A stretch of DNA of 64,000 bases from contig NZ_CP109055.1 of assembly GCF_035975855.1 (NCBI RefSeq), positions 3,224,001 to 3,288,000 of the forward strand. Direction: 5' to 3'. Positions 23,221 through 30,996 of the stretch are shown here, piece after piece. The translations under genes were made by a program, and so were the position numbers. The DNA is from Streptomyces sp. NBC_01304. Lineage in GTDB: Bacteria; Actinomycetota; Actinomycetes; Streptomycetales; Streptomycetaceae. Within the stretch, counting starts at the first letter, position 1. Each line of letters starts with the position of its first letter. A model generated the notes under the pieces. The model saw only the letters and a program-made list of their open reading frames with translations, did no database searches and had not been told where the DNA came from.

Positions 23221-24110
23221 CGGCGCGGGCCTCCTGCCGGGGAGATCGGGCGGGCGGGTATCTGGTGGGAGAAGAGGTCGCCGGGCAGCCACGCCGGGCC
23301 GTCCGGGGTCGTGGTGGTCAGGGCGGGACGGGCCGCTGGTGCCGCCGGAACTGCAGGCGCCGGGAGACGGGGTGGAGTGGTGGCCCACGGGCCGGAACGG
23401 TTCTGCGACGGGGCGATGCTCTGCCCCCGAGACCGGCGGGCATCGGCCTCGATGGACGGAGCGGTCGCCCAGGCGGAGATGGCCTCGAAGACGGGGGCGA
23501 GTGCCCGTCCGCTGGCGGTCAACTGGTAGCCGCCCGTTCCGCTGGTGGTGACCAGGCCGTCGGCGACCAGGCGCTCCAGGGGCTTGTAGACGGCGTTCAG
23601 CCCGTAGTCCGGCATGGCCTCGGTGGCCACGGTCTTGGCGGTCGCGGTGCCGCGGGCCTGCAGGGACCACAGGATCGGGGTGGTGTGGCGCGGCGCGAGC
23701 AGGGCGACGGCGTCGTCGATGTTCTGGGCCGGCGCGATCCGCTCGGGCTCCATCTCGCCGGTGTGCTTGTTGGCGACCAGGTCCTTCTCCAGATATGTGT
23801 CGCCCCAGGCCGCGATCACCGAGAGGACTGGCAGCAGCGCGGCACCGCGGCTGGTGAGGCCGTAGGTGACGTGGCGCGGGGCGTACTCCGTGCGCTCGAC
23901 CACGCCGGCGTTCGTGAGGTGACGCAGCCGGGGATGGAGCTGGCCATCGGCCAGCCACGGCAGCCGGGGCTTGAACTCGGCGTAGCGCAGCGGCTGGGAG
24001 GAGACGGTCATCAGCACCCACACGCTCCAGCGCGGGGCGAGCAGGTCCAGGGTTTTGGTGACGCCCAAGAGATCGTTCGGTGTGGCGGGGGGCGGCGCGG
24101 TGGTGGCCAA
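23217..24110 (-). CDS. tandem HxlR-like winged-helix protein
   Basis: A 297-residue protein with two consecutive HxlR-type domains. The first (residues 12-110) has LLAPRWSVWVLMTVSSQPLR, FKPRLPWLADGQLHPRLRHL and YGLTSRGAALLPVL. The second (about 130-215) has TTPILWSLQARGTATAKT and YQLTASGRALAPVF. The C-terminal 80 residues are Pro/Ala-rich. The TTG start lies eight bases after GGAG. Two HxlR domains in one chain suggest a pseudo-dimeric repressor. The HxlR cysteine usual near the N-terminus is not evident. Confidence 0.82.
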   Translation of the reverse strand: MATTAPPPATPNDLLGVTKTLDLLAPRWSVWVLMTVSSQPLRYAEFKPRLPWLADGQLHPRLRHLTNAGVVERTEYAPRHVTYGLTSRGAALLPVLSVIAAWGDTYLEKDLVANKHTGEMEPERIAPAQNIDDAVALLAPRHTTPILWSLQARGTATAKTVATEAMPDYGLNAVYKPLERLVADGLVTTSGTGGYQLTASGRALAPVFEAISAWATAPSIEADARRSRGQSIAPSQNRSGPWATTPPRLPAPAVPAAPAARPALTTTTPDGPAWLPGDLFSHQIPARPISPAGGPRR

Positions 24111-24140
24111 GATGGGGGCTCCTCAAGCGGTGCGGGTGGA

Positions 24141-24563
24141 TCAGCGGGTGCGGGAGGTGGTCGCCGTCGGGGCGGCGGGTACCGGCGGAGCCGGGGGTTG
24201 GGTGCCTAGGCCGGGCACGCGGCGCAGTCCGCCCAAGACCGCGGTGGTGCTCTTGGCGTAGGCGTCTCGGGTGGCGACGGACTCGGCGATGCGGCGGGCG
24301 CAGTCGAGGATGTGGCCGGCGCTGAACCGGCTGATCTCCCTGTCAGGGGCGGTGAGTTCACGCAGCCGCTGCAGCTGGAAGGCGATGTTGCTTTCGGCGA
24401 GGGCCAGGTCGCTGTGGTTGCCGGTCAGGGCGGCGAGCAGGGTCGTGTCGGGGGTGGTGTCGGCGAGGGCTTCGAGTTCGGCGAGCGGCTGTCCGTACAG
24501 CGCCTCGATGCGTTCGGCGACGAGCTGGGAAACGGCGTGGGACGGTGTGTCGGGCTGGGGCAA
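24141..24563 (-). CDS. small helical hypothetical protein, paralogue set
   Basis: A 140-residue all-helical protein (VAERIEALYGQPLAELEALA, then DLALAESNIAFQLQRLREL and CARRIAESVATRDAYAKST) with a Pro-rich tail. The layout (short N-terminal helix pair, central helix with AE, then a helix ending VATRD or similar, Pro-rich tail) recurs in the products of 24574, 25011 and 26480, so the four look like ancient paralogues. TTG start at 24563. Function unknown. Confidence 0.65.
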   Translation of the reverse strand: MPQPDTPSHAVSQLVAERIEALYGQPLAELEALADTTPDTTLLAALTGNHSDLALAESNIAFQLQRLRELTAPDREISRFSAGHILDCARRIAESVATRDAYAKSTTAVLGGLRRVPGLGTQPPAPPVPAAPTATTSRTR

Positions 24564-24573
24564 GCGGTGACTT

Positions 24574-25014
24574 TCAGGGGTGGCGCATCCGCGCCGCCCC
24601 GGCGCGGGGTGCGGCCGGGGTGGGCGGCGCGGCGGCGGTGATCTTCGGGCTCAATGCGGGGGTCAGGGCTGCCAGTTGCGTCGGGGGCGGCATGGTGCGC
24701 AGCAGCTCGTCGAGCGCGGCGGTGTAGCCGTCTCGGCCGGCCAGTGCCGCCTCCAGCCAGTCCGCGTCCCACCGCAGATCGCTGGCGGACGGATCGCCCA
24801 TGTCTGCGTCGGCGGCCGTCACGGCATGGACGCGATCTCGGACGCGGGCAACCTGTTCTTCGGCGATGGCGAGGAAGCTCCGCAGTTCCAGTGCGCGCTG
24901 CAGTGCGGCATTGGCCTCGCCGCGTGCTGCCTGCGCGTACAGCTCGGCTACGTCGGCGCCGAACGCTTCCTGCAGTGCCCCGTCGCGACTGGTGGGCTTG
25001 TCGATGACGCTCAC
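24574..25014 (-). CDS. small helical hypothetical protein, paralogue set
   Basis: A 146-residue helical protein starting at GTG 25014, which overlaps the stop of the upstream gene (GTGA). Its core reads LQEAFGADVAELYAQAARG, LAIAEEQVARVRDRV and WLEAALAGRDGYTAALDELL, then a Pro/Ala tail. The same three-helix layout is seen in its neighbours. No known domain was recognised. Confidence 0.65.
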   Translation of the reverse strand: MSVIDKPTSRDGALQEAFGADVAELYAQAARGEANAALQRALELRSFLAIAEEQVARVRDRVHAVTAADADMGDPSASDLRWDADWLEAALAGRDGYTAALDELLRTMPPPTQLAALTPALSPKITAAAPPTPAAPRAGAARMRHP

Positions 25015-25469
25015 CGTGCCGCCCCGTATGCCGTGGTGTCCCGCGCGCTGGGCAGCGTGGGCGGGGAGGTGGGCAGGGCCGGAGCGCGGCGGGCGGCGGG
25101 GGACGCGCCACGCCACACGCCGGGGCCGCGCTTTCCGGGGGCGTTGGGGTCGAGGAGGTAGGTCACCACCATGGCGCGGCCGTCGCGGGAGGCGACAGCT
25201 GCGTTGACCTGGTGGGCCAACTCCATGACGGGGTCGTCGAGTACGTCGGGCGGCTGGGTGCCCAGGGCCTCGACGAGCGCGTCTTCCGCGATGTCGAGCG
25301 CCTGCTGCGTTTCGGTGAGCAGGCCGTACCAGTGGACGACGGTGGTGGCCTCGGGGTTGGCCTGCGGTGCCGCCTGAACCGCCCGGCGCAGGTCGGCGAG
25401 CGGCATCTGGAATCGGTTCTCGATTTGCTCGGTGATGACGCGCATCACGTCTTCGCTGGCGTCGAGCAC
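25011..25469 (-). CDS. small helical hypothetical protein, first gene of operon
   Basis: A 152-residue protein starting at GTG 25469, six bases after AGGGAGAA. The core reads ITEQIENRFQMPLADLRRA, TETQQALDIAEDALVEALG and LAHQVNAAVASRDGRAMVV, matching the layout of the next two genes. It heads a minus-strand run of ten genes ending at 18675. A conserved palindrome (25595-25621) lies about 125 bp upstream and probably controls the run. Confidence 0.68.
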   Translation of the reverse strand: MLDASEDVMRVITEQIENRFQMPLADLRRAVQAAPQANPEATTVVHWYGLLTETQQALDIAEDALVEALGTQPPDVLDDPVMELAHQVNAAVASRDGRAMVVTYLLDPNAPGKRGPGVWRGASPAARRAPALPTSPPTLPSARDTTAYGAAR

Positions 25470-25594
25470 AGGAATTCTCCCTTCTCTTCGGTAATTCGCG
25501 TGCGGGCACGGGGAATCGACCCCATGCCTTGGGGTGGGAATGCGGAATGCAGCCCCAGGCGGGTGCCGGGTGGGCTGAGAACAAGAGTCCGGAG

Positions 25595-25621
25595 AATCCC
25601 CGGTTTCGGTAACCGGGGATT
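25595..25621 (-). promoter_or_regulatory. shared palindromic operator, copy 1
   Basis: Perfect 11-bp arms AATCCCCGGTT / AACCGGGGATT around the spacer TCGGT. It is upstream of the operon starting at 25469. On the minus strand it is preceded by CGTAACAC, in the place where copies 2 and 3 have a TATA-like -10, so it probably sits at or just after the transcription start. Confidence 0.8.
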
Positions 25622-25707
25622 GCGTGTTACGTTCCGCGCCACTTCGCACACGGCAGATGGCATTCCGCCGGGGTCGGCGCGGGAAATGCCTTCGCGCTAG
25701 CGGGAGT

Positions 25708-26424
25708 TCAGCGGCTCGGTCCGCGCGGCGGCGCGGGGAGAGCCGGCAGTCCCGGGGCAGCGGTGGCGGGCCGGGCCGCCGGTGAGGCCGTCGGCAGCGG
25801 GGGCTCCTCGCCGTTCCAGTGCGCTTCCCACCACTGAGTGGCGGACTCGAAGGTCTGGAAACCGCCCTCGCGCAGGGTGTACGTCCAAGCGTCGCTGTCG
25901 ACTTCTTCGAGCAGCACGCGGAAGGGCACCGCCGCCTTTTCGTCGAGGGCGCGCAGCATCACGGTCGTCTCGATCGGATCGCTGTCGTGGGTGTAACTGA
26001 TGAGTAGGGCGAAGTGGTCGCCGTCGCTGCGCAGCCGCTCCTCCAGAACACGGGTGGCTTCGTTCGCGGGCGTGTTGCCCATGCCGTCGGCCAGGAGGAT
26101 CTTCTCCTCGGGACAGCCGCGGGCGATTAGCCAGGACTGGGCCATGGACGGCAGGGGCAGTTCCGCGTGGTCGAAGCGGTAGGTGCGTGTCGTCGGGTCG
26201 CGTTTGAGATACAGGGCGACGAGTTGCGGTTCCCCAGGGATGCCCCAGGTGACGGCTCCGTTGTGCATCAGGTAGAAGCTGTGCTCGGCGTCGTCGCTGT
26301 GGTGCTCGGCGAGGACGGCCATCTGGTCCTGCTCGATGCCGATGTGCCCCCAGAACTGATCGGCGACGTGGTCGTTGACGGCTTCGTATCCGTCGAGGCG
26401 GAAATCGGGTTCGTAGCTGGGCAT
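25708..26424 (-). CDS. hypothetical protein
   Basis: A 238-residue acidic protein starting at ATG 26424. Residues 1-210 appear folded, with strands and helices: YEAVNDHVADQFWGHIGIEQ, YLMHNGAVTWGIPGEPQ, LIARGCPEEKILLADG and RVLEERLRSDGDHFALLISY. The tail is Pro/Ala-rich. No signal peptide and no motif I can name. It is the last gene of the operon that begins at 29550, and the gap after it holds operator copy 1. Confidence 0.65.
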   Translation of the reverse strand: MPSYEPDFRLDGYEAVNDHVADQFWGHIGIEQDQMAVLAEHHSDDAEHSFYLMHNGAVTWGIPGEPQLVALYLKRDPTTRTYRFDHAELPLPSMAQSWLIARGCPEEKILLADGMGNTPANEATRVLEERLRSDGDHFALLISYTHDSDPIETTVMLRALDEKAAVPFRVLLEEVDSDAWTYTLREGGFQTFESATQWWEAHWNGEEPPLPTASPAARPATAAPGLPALPAPPRGPSR

Positions 26425-26479
26425 CGGTACTTTCGGTCGTGTCGCCTTCGACGCCGTGCGTGCGGCACAGACGTCCTGT

Positions 26480-27160
26480 TCAGCGGTGTGTACGGGAGAC
26501 AGCGGGGACTGCCAGCGGCAGGGGCGCGGGCGTGGTCCCGGGCGGTCCGGCGCGGCGGGGTGCGGTCAGCACGGCTCGGCCGGCGTCGGTGAGGGTGACG
26601 GGCTGCCCGGCCTGCACCGGGTGCGCGGTGTCGCGCTCCACCAGGCCCATCTCCTCCAGGCGCTGCAGCTGGGCGTAGGAGATGCGGGTGCGGGTGGGAG
26701 TCGCCACCGCGAGGCGGTGGGTGACGAGGTGCTCGTGCAACTTGGCGCCCTGGGCGATGGCGAGCAGGGCCGCGACGTCCTTCGTCGCGATCTGTCGTGG
26801 CGCCTGCCGAGGAGCGGCGGCCTCGATCGGCTCCAGCACCGCGGCTGCCGCGGTCTGCTTCGTATCGCGTACGTCGGCGGCCTCGGCCAGTTGAGCGAGG
26901 GTGCGATTGATCCGTGCGAACAGCGCTTGGTCCACCGATAGTTCGCTGGTGGCGAGCCGAGCGAGGCGGACGCGATAGAAGGTGACGTCCCGCTCGGCCA
27001 CCACTAGGTCGCGATGGGCATCGGCCAAGGCCGCGTGCGGTGCGTCCAGGAGTCCGCCGTCGCGGTGCCGACGTAGCTCCTCGACGCTGTAGCCCACAGC
27101 GGTTTCGATCCGGTGATCGAGGGCGGTGGGTATCTGTCGGCCGGAAGGGGGTGAGGTCAT
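26480..27160 (-). CDS. helical protein with C-terminal winged-helix-like domain
   Basis: A 226-residue protein. Residues 10-110 share the helical layout of the small paralogues at 24-25 kb (VGYSVEELRRHRDGG, DLVVAERDVTFYRVRLARL, LAEAADVRDTKQTAAAAVL). Residues 125-205 read as a winged helix: DVAALLAIAQGAKLHEHLV, RISYAQLQRLEEMGLVER and VTLTDAGRAVLT. It may bind DNA and is a candidate regulator for the shared palindrome, but nothing proves this. The ATG overlaps the GNAT stop (ATGA). Confidence 0.72.
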   Translation of the reverse strand: MTSPPSGRQIPTALDHRIETAVGYSVEELRRHRDGGLLDAPHAALADAHRDLVVAERDVTFYRVRLARLATSELSVDQALFARINRTLAQLAEAADVRDTKQTAAAAVLEPIEAAAPRQAPRQIATKDVAALLAIAQGAKLHEHLVTHRLAVATPTRTRISYAQLQRLEEMGLVERDTAHPVQAGQPVTLTDAGRAVLTAPRRAGPPGTTPAPLPLAVPAVSRTHR

Positions 27161-27660
27161 TGCAGGGCGGCTTTTGGATCTGGGGCGAGCGCGTCCAAGG
27201 CGACACGGATCTCGACGTACGGGCCGTCACGGGTGTGCCGGGTCGGTCCGAGGCGGTCGAGGATCCGGAGCATGGGCGCGTTCGACGCCTGCGTGAACGC
27301 GGAGAGGGTGTGGCCTCCTCGCGCGCGAGCCAGGCGGGCAGCATGCCGGGCCAAAGCCGTGCCGATGCCCTGCCGGTGACGGTGGTCGACCACCTGCAGC
27401 CCGAGGTCGAAGACTCCCAGCTCCCGACTGACCGGCCCGACGCAGACCAGGGCCAGAGGCCGCTCGTCTGCGTCGAGTCCGATCCAGCACTGCGCGTGGG
27501 CGAGCAGCCAGGACAGGTCGCGGGGCGTGAGGCGGGTGCGGCCCCAGCGGCGGAACAGGTTCTGCTCGGAGCACTGCGCGTGGAAGGCGGCGACCAGGTC
27601 CCAGTCCGCCTCCGCCACCTGCTGGGTCCGCGTGAGGGCTGGATGCGTCAGCAGGAGCAA
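27157..27660 (-). CDS. GNAT family N-acetyltransferase
   Basis: A 167-residue acetyl-CoA-dependent transferase. Motif A is LGLQVVDHRHRQGIGTALAR, with the pyrophosphate-binding RQGIGT; the C-terminal NAPMLRILDRLGPTR is the usual GNAT helix. The N-terminal FRRWGRTRLTPRDLSWLL resembles GNATs fused to acyl-CoA synthetases. The acceptor is unknown. The TTG start at 27660 lies inside the end of the upstream gene (13-bp overlap), so translation is coupled. Confidence 0.85.
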   Translation of the reverse strand: MLLLTHPALTRTQQVAEADWDLVAAFHAQCSEQNLFRRWGRTRLTPRDLSWLLAHAQCWIGLDADERPLALVCVGPVSRELGVFDLGLQVVDHRHRQGIGTALARHAARLARARGGHTLSAFTQASNAPMLRILDRLGPTRHTRDGPYVEIRVALDALAPDPKAALQ

Positions 27661-28358
27661 CTCGGGCGGGCAGCCAGCAGGTCGGCGCGTCGATAGGCCC
27701 GGTAGCGGCTGCCGTCAGTGGCCCGCGGCTTGCGGGGCTGGACTCCGTAGGTGCGCAGGAGCAGGCCCAGCCGCAGCGGGGTGAGGTCGGCGTAGCGCCA
27801 GCGTCCATCGGCCTGACCGGGCAGATCGCGCAGGCGCTCAACCAGCTCTGCGGTGCTCACGTACTGCGGGGAACCCTCGTCGTCGAAGACGTCGAGGCAG
27901 GCGTGGACGATCGTCTGCGGGCGGCTGGGGCAGGTCAGAAACTCTTCGCAGGCGTCGTCGTGGGGGTCGTCGAAGTCGTCCGGGCCCTGCAGGTCTGCGA
28001 AGTCGTCGAATCCTTCGAAGTCCGTGTCGAAGTCGGGCTCCTCGTCGTCCTCCGGTTCGTATTCGGCCGGGGACGCGGGCTCGTACGCGGCGGCGCAGCA
28101 GCAGGAGGTGGACAGGAGCGCGCTCAACTCGGCACCGGCTGCCATCCGTTCGACCAGCAGGTCGGTCAGTGTGTTCAGCTGCTCAGTGGGGCTGACCCCG
28201 GGAAGGTCGGCGGCGGCTAGCTCATCGAGCTGCCGGTCGAGTTCCTGGACCTCGACGAACACGTTGAGGATGGCGCGGTGGTGCGGGTTCTCGGTGACCT
28301 GGGTCGGAGCGAGTACGGCGGCGGCGACCTGGTCGATCAGGGTGGGGAACTGCGTCAA
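27648..28358 (-). CDS. acidic protein with DUF3631-type C-terminal domain
   Basis: A 236-residue protein. Residues 1-90 are helical. Residues 90-145 are extremely acidic (many Asp and Glu, probably disordered). The C-terminal 70 residues, STAELVERLRDLPG then LTPLRLGLLLRTYGVQPRK and YRAYRRADLLAA, match the C-terminal winged-helix region of DUF3631/primase-associated plasmid proteins. The ATPase part of those proteins is absent. TTG start overlapping the upstream stop (TTGA). It may bind DNA or a replication partner. Confidence 0.68.
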   Translation of the reverse strand: MTQFPTLIDQVAAAVLAPTQVTENPHHRAILNVFVEVQELDRQLDELAAADLPGVSPTEQLNTLTDLLVERMAAGAELSALLSTSCCCAAAYEPASPAEYEPEDDEEPDFDTDFEGFDDFADLQGPDDFDDPHDDACEEFLTCPSRPQTIVHACLDVFDDEGSPQYVSTAELVERLRDLPGQADGRWRYADLTPLRLGLLLRTYGVQPRKPRATDGSRYRAYRRADLLAARPSCSC

Positions 28359-28843
28359 CGAATGGGGCCCTTCAGGGTCGGGGGCAGTGCGGGTCGGGGA
28401 AGGCCGGGGATCGCGTAGGGCGCGGGTCCCGGTTTGGGGACGGGCGGGCGCGTGCCCAGCTGCGGCGAGCGGGTGCGGGCGGCGTGGGTGCGTTCACCCA
28501 GGGGGCGTCGGCGGATGCCGAGGCGGGCGCGGGCGGTGTCGTACACGTCGTGCGCCTCGCGCGGCCGTACGGCCACGACGTGGATCTCGGTGGTGTGCGT
28601 GGAGTTCGCGGGCGCCGGCCGCTGGGCGTAGACGATGCGCCATGCGTTGCGGTGATCGACGTAGACCTTGCGGCATCCGGCGAGGTCGCGGGTGAGTTTG
28701 GCGCCGAACAGGCGGGCGTTGACGATGTCTTGGAGCTGGGAGAGCGCCAGGTCGCGGATGTCGCCGGGGGCCTGGAGGAGGTCGGTCAAGGCGCGGGGGT
28801 CGAAGGACAGGCCGAACGCCGGCCGGTCCTCGTTGCCGGTCAT
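28355..28843 (-). CDS. RelE/ParE-like fold protein
   Basis: A 162-residue protein starting at ATG 28843, overlapping the DUF4913 stop (ATGA). Residues 15-115 follow the RelE toxin pattern: LQAPGDIRDLALSQLQDIVN, AGCRKVYVDHRNAWRIVYAQ and TTEIHVVAVRPREAHDVYDTA. It has a long Pro-rich tail, unusual for a free toxin. If it is a toxin, the adjacent DUF4913 protein or another gene must act as antitoxin, but no classical antitoxin is visible. It could equally be a structural use of the fold. Confidence 0.65.
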   Translation of the reverse strand: MTGNEDRPAFGLSFDPRALTDLLQAPGDIRDLALSQLQDIVNARLFGAKLTRDLAGCRKVYVDHRNAWRIVYAQRPAPANSTHTTEIHVVAVRPREAHDVYDTARARLGIRRRPLGERTHAARTRSPQLGTRPPVPKPGPAPYAIPGLPRPALPPTLKGPIR

Positions 28844-29550
28844 CCGTCGGCCTGGCCGGGCTCGCCGGTCTCCTCGTGGTCCTCGTGCTCCTCGGTGGCG
28901 GTGGTGGTCCGGTTCGAGGGACGAGGGCCGGGCAGCAGGCGGTGAGCGGGCCGGTCCGGATCGGTCATGCACGCGGACAGCGGTCCTCCGGCTGCTCGGA
29001 CGGTGGCCATGGCGTGGGTGAGGAAGTCCCGGTGCCACACGAACAGTCCGGACAGTCCGGCTTCGGCGTCCTTGTGCTGCTGGTAGGCCAGCCACAGGGC
29101 GTGAAGCCAGGCGACGACGTCGGCGTGCTCCTGCCACTGCTCGCACCACGGGGCGGCGGTCGTGACCTCCGCCCCGTAGACCCGGAGGAGGAAATCGTCG
29201 ACCCAGTCGCTGAGTGCATCGAGTTCGTCCTCGTACTCCTCGTCCTCCAGCTCGAGGATCGGGCGCGGTTCGGGCGGTGCAGGCGCCGCAGGTAGGCCCG
29301 CGAACCCCGGCAGCCCGTAGGCGGCGAACGGCGAGTCCGGTGACGGTGGTGCGGCGGCGAGGCTGTCGATCTGGCGGGCGTGCTCTGCGGATCGCGCCAT
29401 CAGTTTGGCGACGTTCGCGTTGACGCTCGCCAGATCGACGTCCGGCATCCGGATCGGCTCCGTCTCGCCGTCCTCCGAGGGGAAATGGGAGTCGGGTATC
29501 CGGGCCCGTTCCGTCTCCGCGTCCTCCGGTGGGTTTATGGATTCAGGCAC
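28840..29550 (-). CDS. DUF4913 domain protein
   Basis: A 236-residue protein. The DUF4913 region (residues 95-200) has DALSDWVDDFLLRVYGAEV, APWCEQWQEHADVVAWLHA and LSGLFVWHRDFLTHAMATV, then GGPLSACM. This domain is common on actinobacterial plasmids and integrative elements near transfer genes; its function is unknown. The N-terminal 80 residues contain two acidic repeats (EDAETE, EDGETE). GTG 29550 is chosen because AAGGAGG lies just upstream. Operator copy 2 is 62 bp upstream, so this is the first gene of a six-gene operon. Confidence 0.83.
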   Translation of the reverse strand: MPESINPPEDAETERARIPDSHFPSEDGETEPIRMPDVDLASVNANVAKLMARSAEHARQIDSLAAAPPSPDSPFAAYGLPGFAGLPAAPAPPEPRPILELEDEEYEDELDALSDWVDDFLLRVYGAEVTTAAPWCEQWQEHADVVAWLHALWLAYQQHKDAEAGLSGLFVWHRDFLTHAMATVRAAGGPLSACMTDPDRPAHRLLPGPRPSNRTTTATEEHEDHEETGEPGQADG

Positions 29551-29611
29551 GAAAAAGGGCCTCCTTGGGCCGCGGCCATAGGGCGTGAATTTCGGCTCCA
29601 ACGATCCAGAG

Positions 29612-29638
29612 AATCCCCGGTTTCGGTAACCGGGACTT
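29612..29638 (-). promoter_or_regulatory. shared palindromic operator, copy 2
   Basis: Identical to copy 1 through the left arm AATCCCCGGTT and spacer TCGGT, with the right arm AACCGGGACTT changed at the outer end. On the minus strand GTTATAG stands about 8 bp before it, a plausible -10 box. It lies 62 bp before the DUF4913 start. Confidence 0.8.
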
Positions 29639-29717
29639 CGCTGCTATAACGCTGCGCGCGGCGCGGCGCGGCACGCATAGAACGCGCCGCAGGCCGCGCC
29701 GCTCGGCAAGGTCAGCC

Positions 29718-30473
29718 TCAGGCGGTGAGGGTCAAGTCATCCTGGGAGAGGGTCTGTTGCAGCGTTTCGGTGAGACGGTCGGCGGCGATCTCGGCGTAGT
29801 GCTTGGTCTTCTCGACGCCGATGAAGTCGCGCCCCTCCAGCAGGGCAGCGACCCCGGTCGAGCCGGAGCCGCAGGTGAAGTCGAGCACCGTGCCGCCTTC
29901 CGGAGCGATCTGCACCAGCTCGCGCATGACGGAGACCGGCTTCTGCGTGATGTGCTGGCGCGCCTTGCCGCTGGGCTGCGAGGCGCTGTAGAGGCCGGGC
30001 AGGTAGACCGGGTTGCGGGCGGCATCGATCGGGCCGTTGGACGCCCAGACGATGAACTCACAGTTTTGCGTGAACCTGCCGCGCTGCGGCCTGGCCTGCG
30101 GCTTGTGCCAGGCGAGCACACCGCGCCACAGCCAGCCGGCGGCCTGGATGGCGTCCGTCGTGATCGGAAGCTGCCGCCAGTCCGTGAAGATCAACGCGGT
30201 ACCGCCGACCTTGGTGAGCCTGATGGCCTCGGTCATGGTCTGAGTCAGCCAGAAGCCGTAGGAGCGCTGGTCCATGTTCTCGCCGGTGAAGTCCGGCAGC
30301 TCATGCCCGGCGTCAGCCGAGGTGTACTTCTGCTTCGCGGACCGGGAGGTGCGCTCCTTCGCCGTCCGCCCACCGCTGTTGTACGGCGGGTCGGTGATGA
30401 CGGAGTCGACGCAGTTGTCCGGAAGCTCAGCGAGGACGCCGAGCGCGTCGCCCTGGTGCAGAGAAAAAGGCAA
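29718..30473 (-). CDS. orphan site-specific DNA methyltransferase
   Basis: A 251-residue beta-class amino-methyltransferase. DPPY (residues 28-31, in VITDPPYNSGG) comes before the SAM-binding motif near the C-terminus (VLDFTCGSGSTGVAALL), with the intervening KPVSVMRELV. It would methylate adenine N6 or cytosine N4. No restriction endonuclease lies next to it, so it may protect transferred DNA from host restriction or regulate genes. TTG start at 30473. It reads away from the transfer cluster, with the shared half-sites in between. Confidence 0.87.
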   Translation of the reverse strand: MPFSLHQGDALGVLAELPDNCVDSVITDPPYNSGGRTAKERTSRSAKQKYTSADAGHELPDFTGENMDQRSYGFWLTQTMTEAIRLTKVGGTALIFTDWRQLPITTDAIQAAGWLWRGVLAWHKPQARPQRGRFTQNCEFIVWASNGPIDAARNPVYLPGLYSASQPSGKARQHITQKPVSVMRELVQIAPEGGTVLDFTCGSGSTGVAALLEGRDFIGVEKTKHYAEIAADRLTETLQQTLSQDDLTLTA

Positions 30474-30996
30474 AGAAATACCCCAATTCGGGTCGTGTGA
30501 GATGAGGGAGAGACACTCCAGCTCGCCGATATGACGCCACAGGACCGAATGCGGGCGGACGGCTCCGCGGTCTGCAATGTGAGGGGGCGAGGGGAGGAGC
30601 CAAAACTGTAGGGCACGATCCCCGGTTGAGCGCTATCGCAGCCGAAAACCCCGAAATAGAGCCTTGATCGGAGACGATTTCGGCAACCGGGGATCCGCCC
30701 TTACTGTTTTGGAACTGCCCGGCGAACACCGCCGATGGCGCATCCCCGCCCCTGCCTTCGTGGAGGTATCCCCATGTCCTGGCACACCTGACCCGACGCC
30801 CTGTGCCGTTGCGAGCAGCAACTCGCAACGACACCCGGGCCACCTGAATTGCCCACCACCCGGACGTCGCGCCCTTTCCTCAACGACGCACGCGCCGCCG
30901 GGACTTCACCAAGGACCCCGCTGTGACATCGCTCTACCCTCTCCTGCCCGCGATCCGTCCGCCGGCCCGTGACCGCCTTCCGGGAGGCGGACCGGA
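30474..30996. other. 523-bp divergent regulatory gap
   Basis: This separates the minus-strand methyltransferase from the plus-strand transfer cluster. No convincing gene: open frames here are short and poorly biased. It contains two inward-facing half-sites of the shared palindrome (30617-30695), and it must hold the promoters of both units. GGGAGGCGG at the right edge is the ribosome binding site of the first transfer gene. Confidence 0.6.
30617..30695. promoter_or_regulatory. two half-sites of the shared operator
   Basis: GATCCCCGGTT (30617-30627) and AACCGGGGATC (30685-30695) are the two arms of the shared palindrome, pulled apart by 57 bp. The right one keeps TTTCGGC before it, as in copies 1 and 2, and is followed by CCGCCCTTACTG, comparable with the bases after copy 1. 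The regulator may bind both halves and loop the DNA between divergent promoters. Confidence 0.6.

Noticed and set aside
29718..30473. A full restriction-modification system around the methyltransferase
   Set aside because: Neither neighbour resembles an endonuclease; the adjacent operon begins with DUF4913.
30664..30972. A plus-strand frame in the divergent gap
   Set aside because: Weak codon bias, no ribosome binding site and no protein-like pattern; the region is better explained as regulatory DNA.
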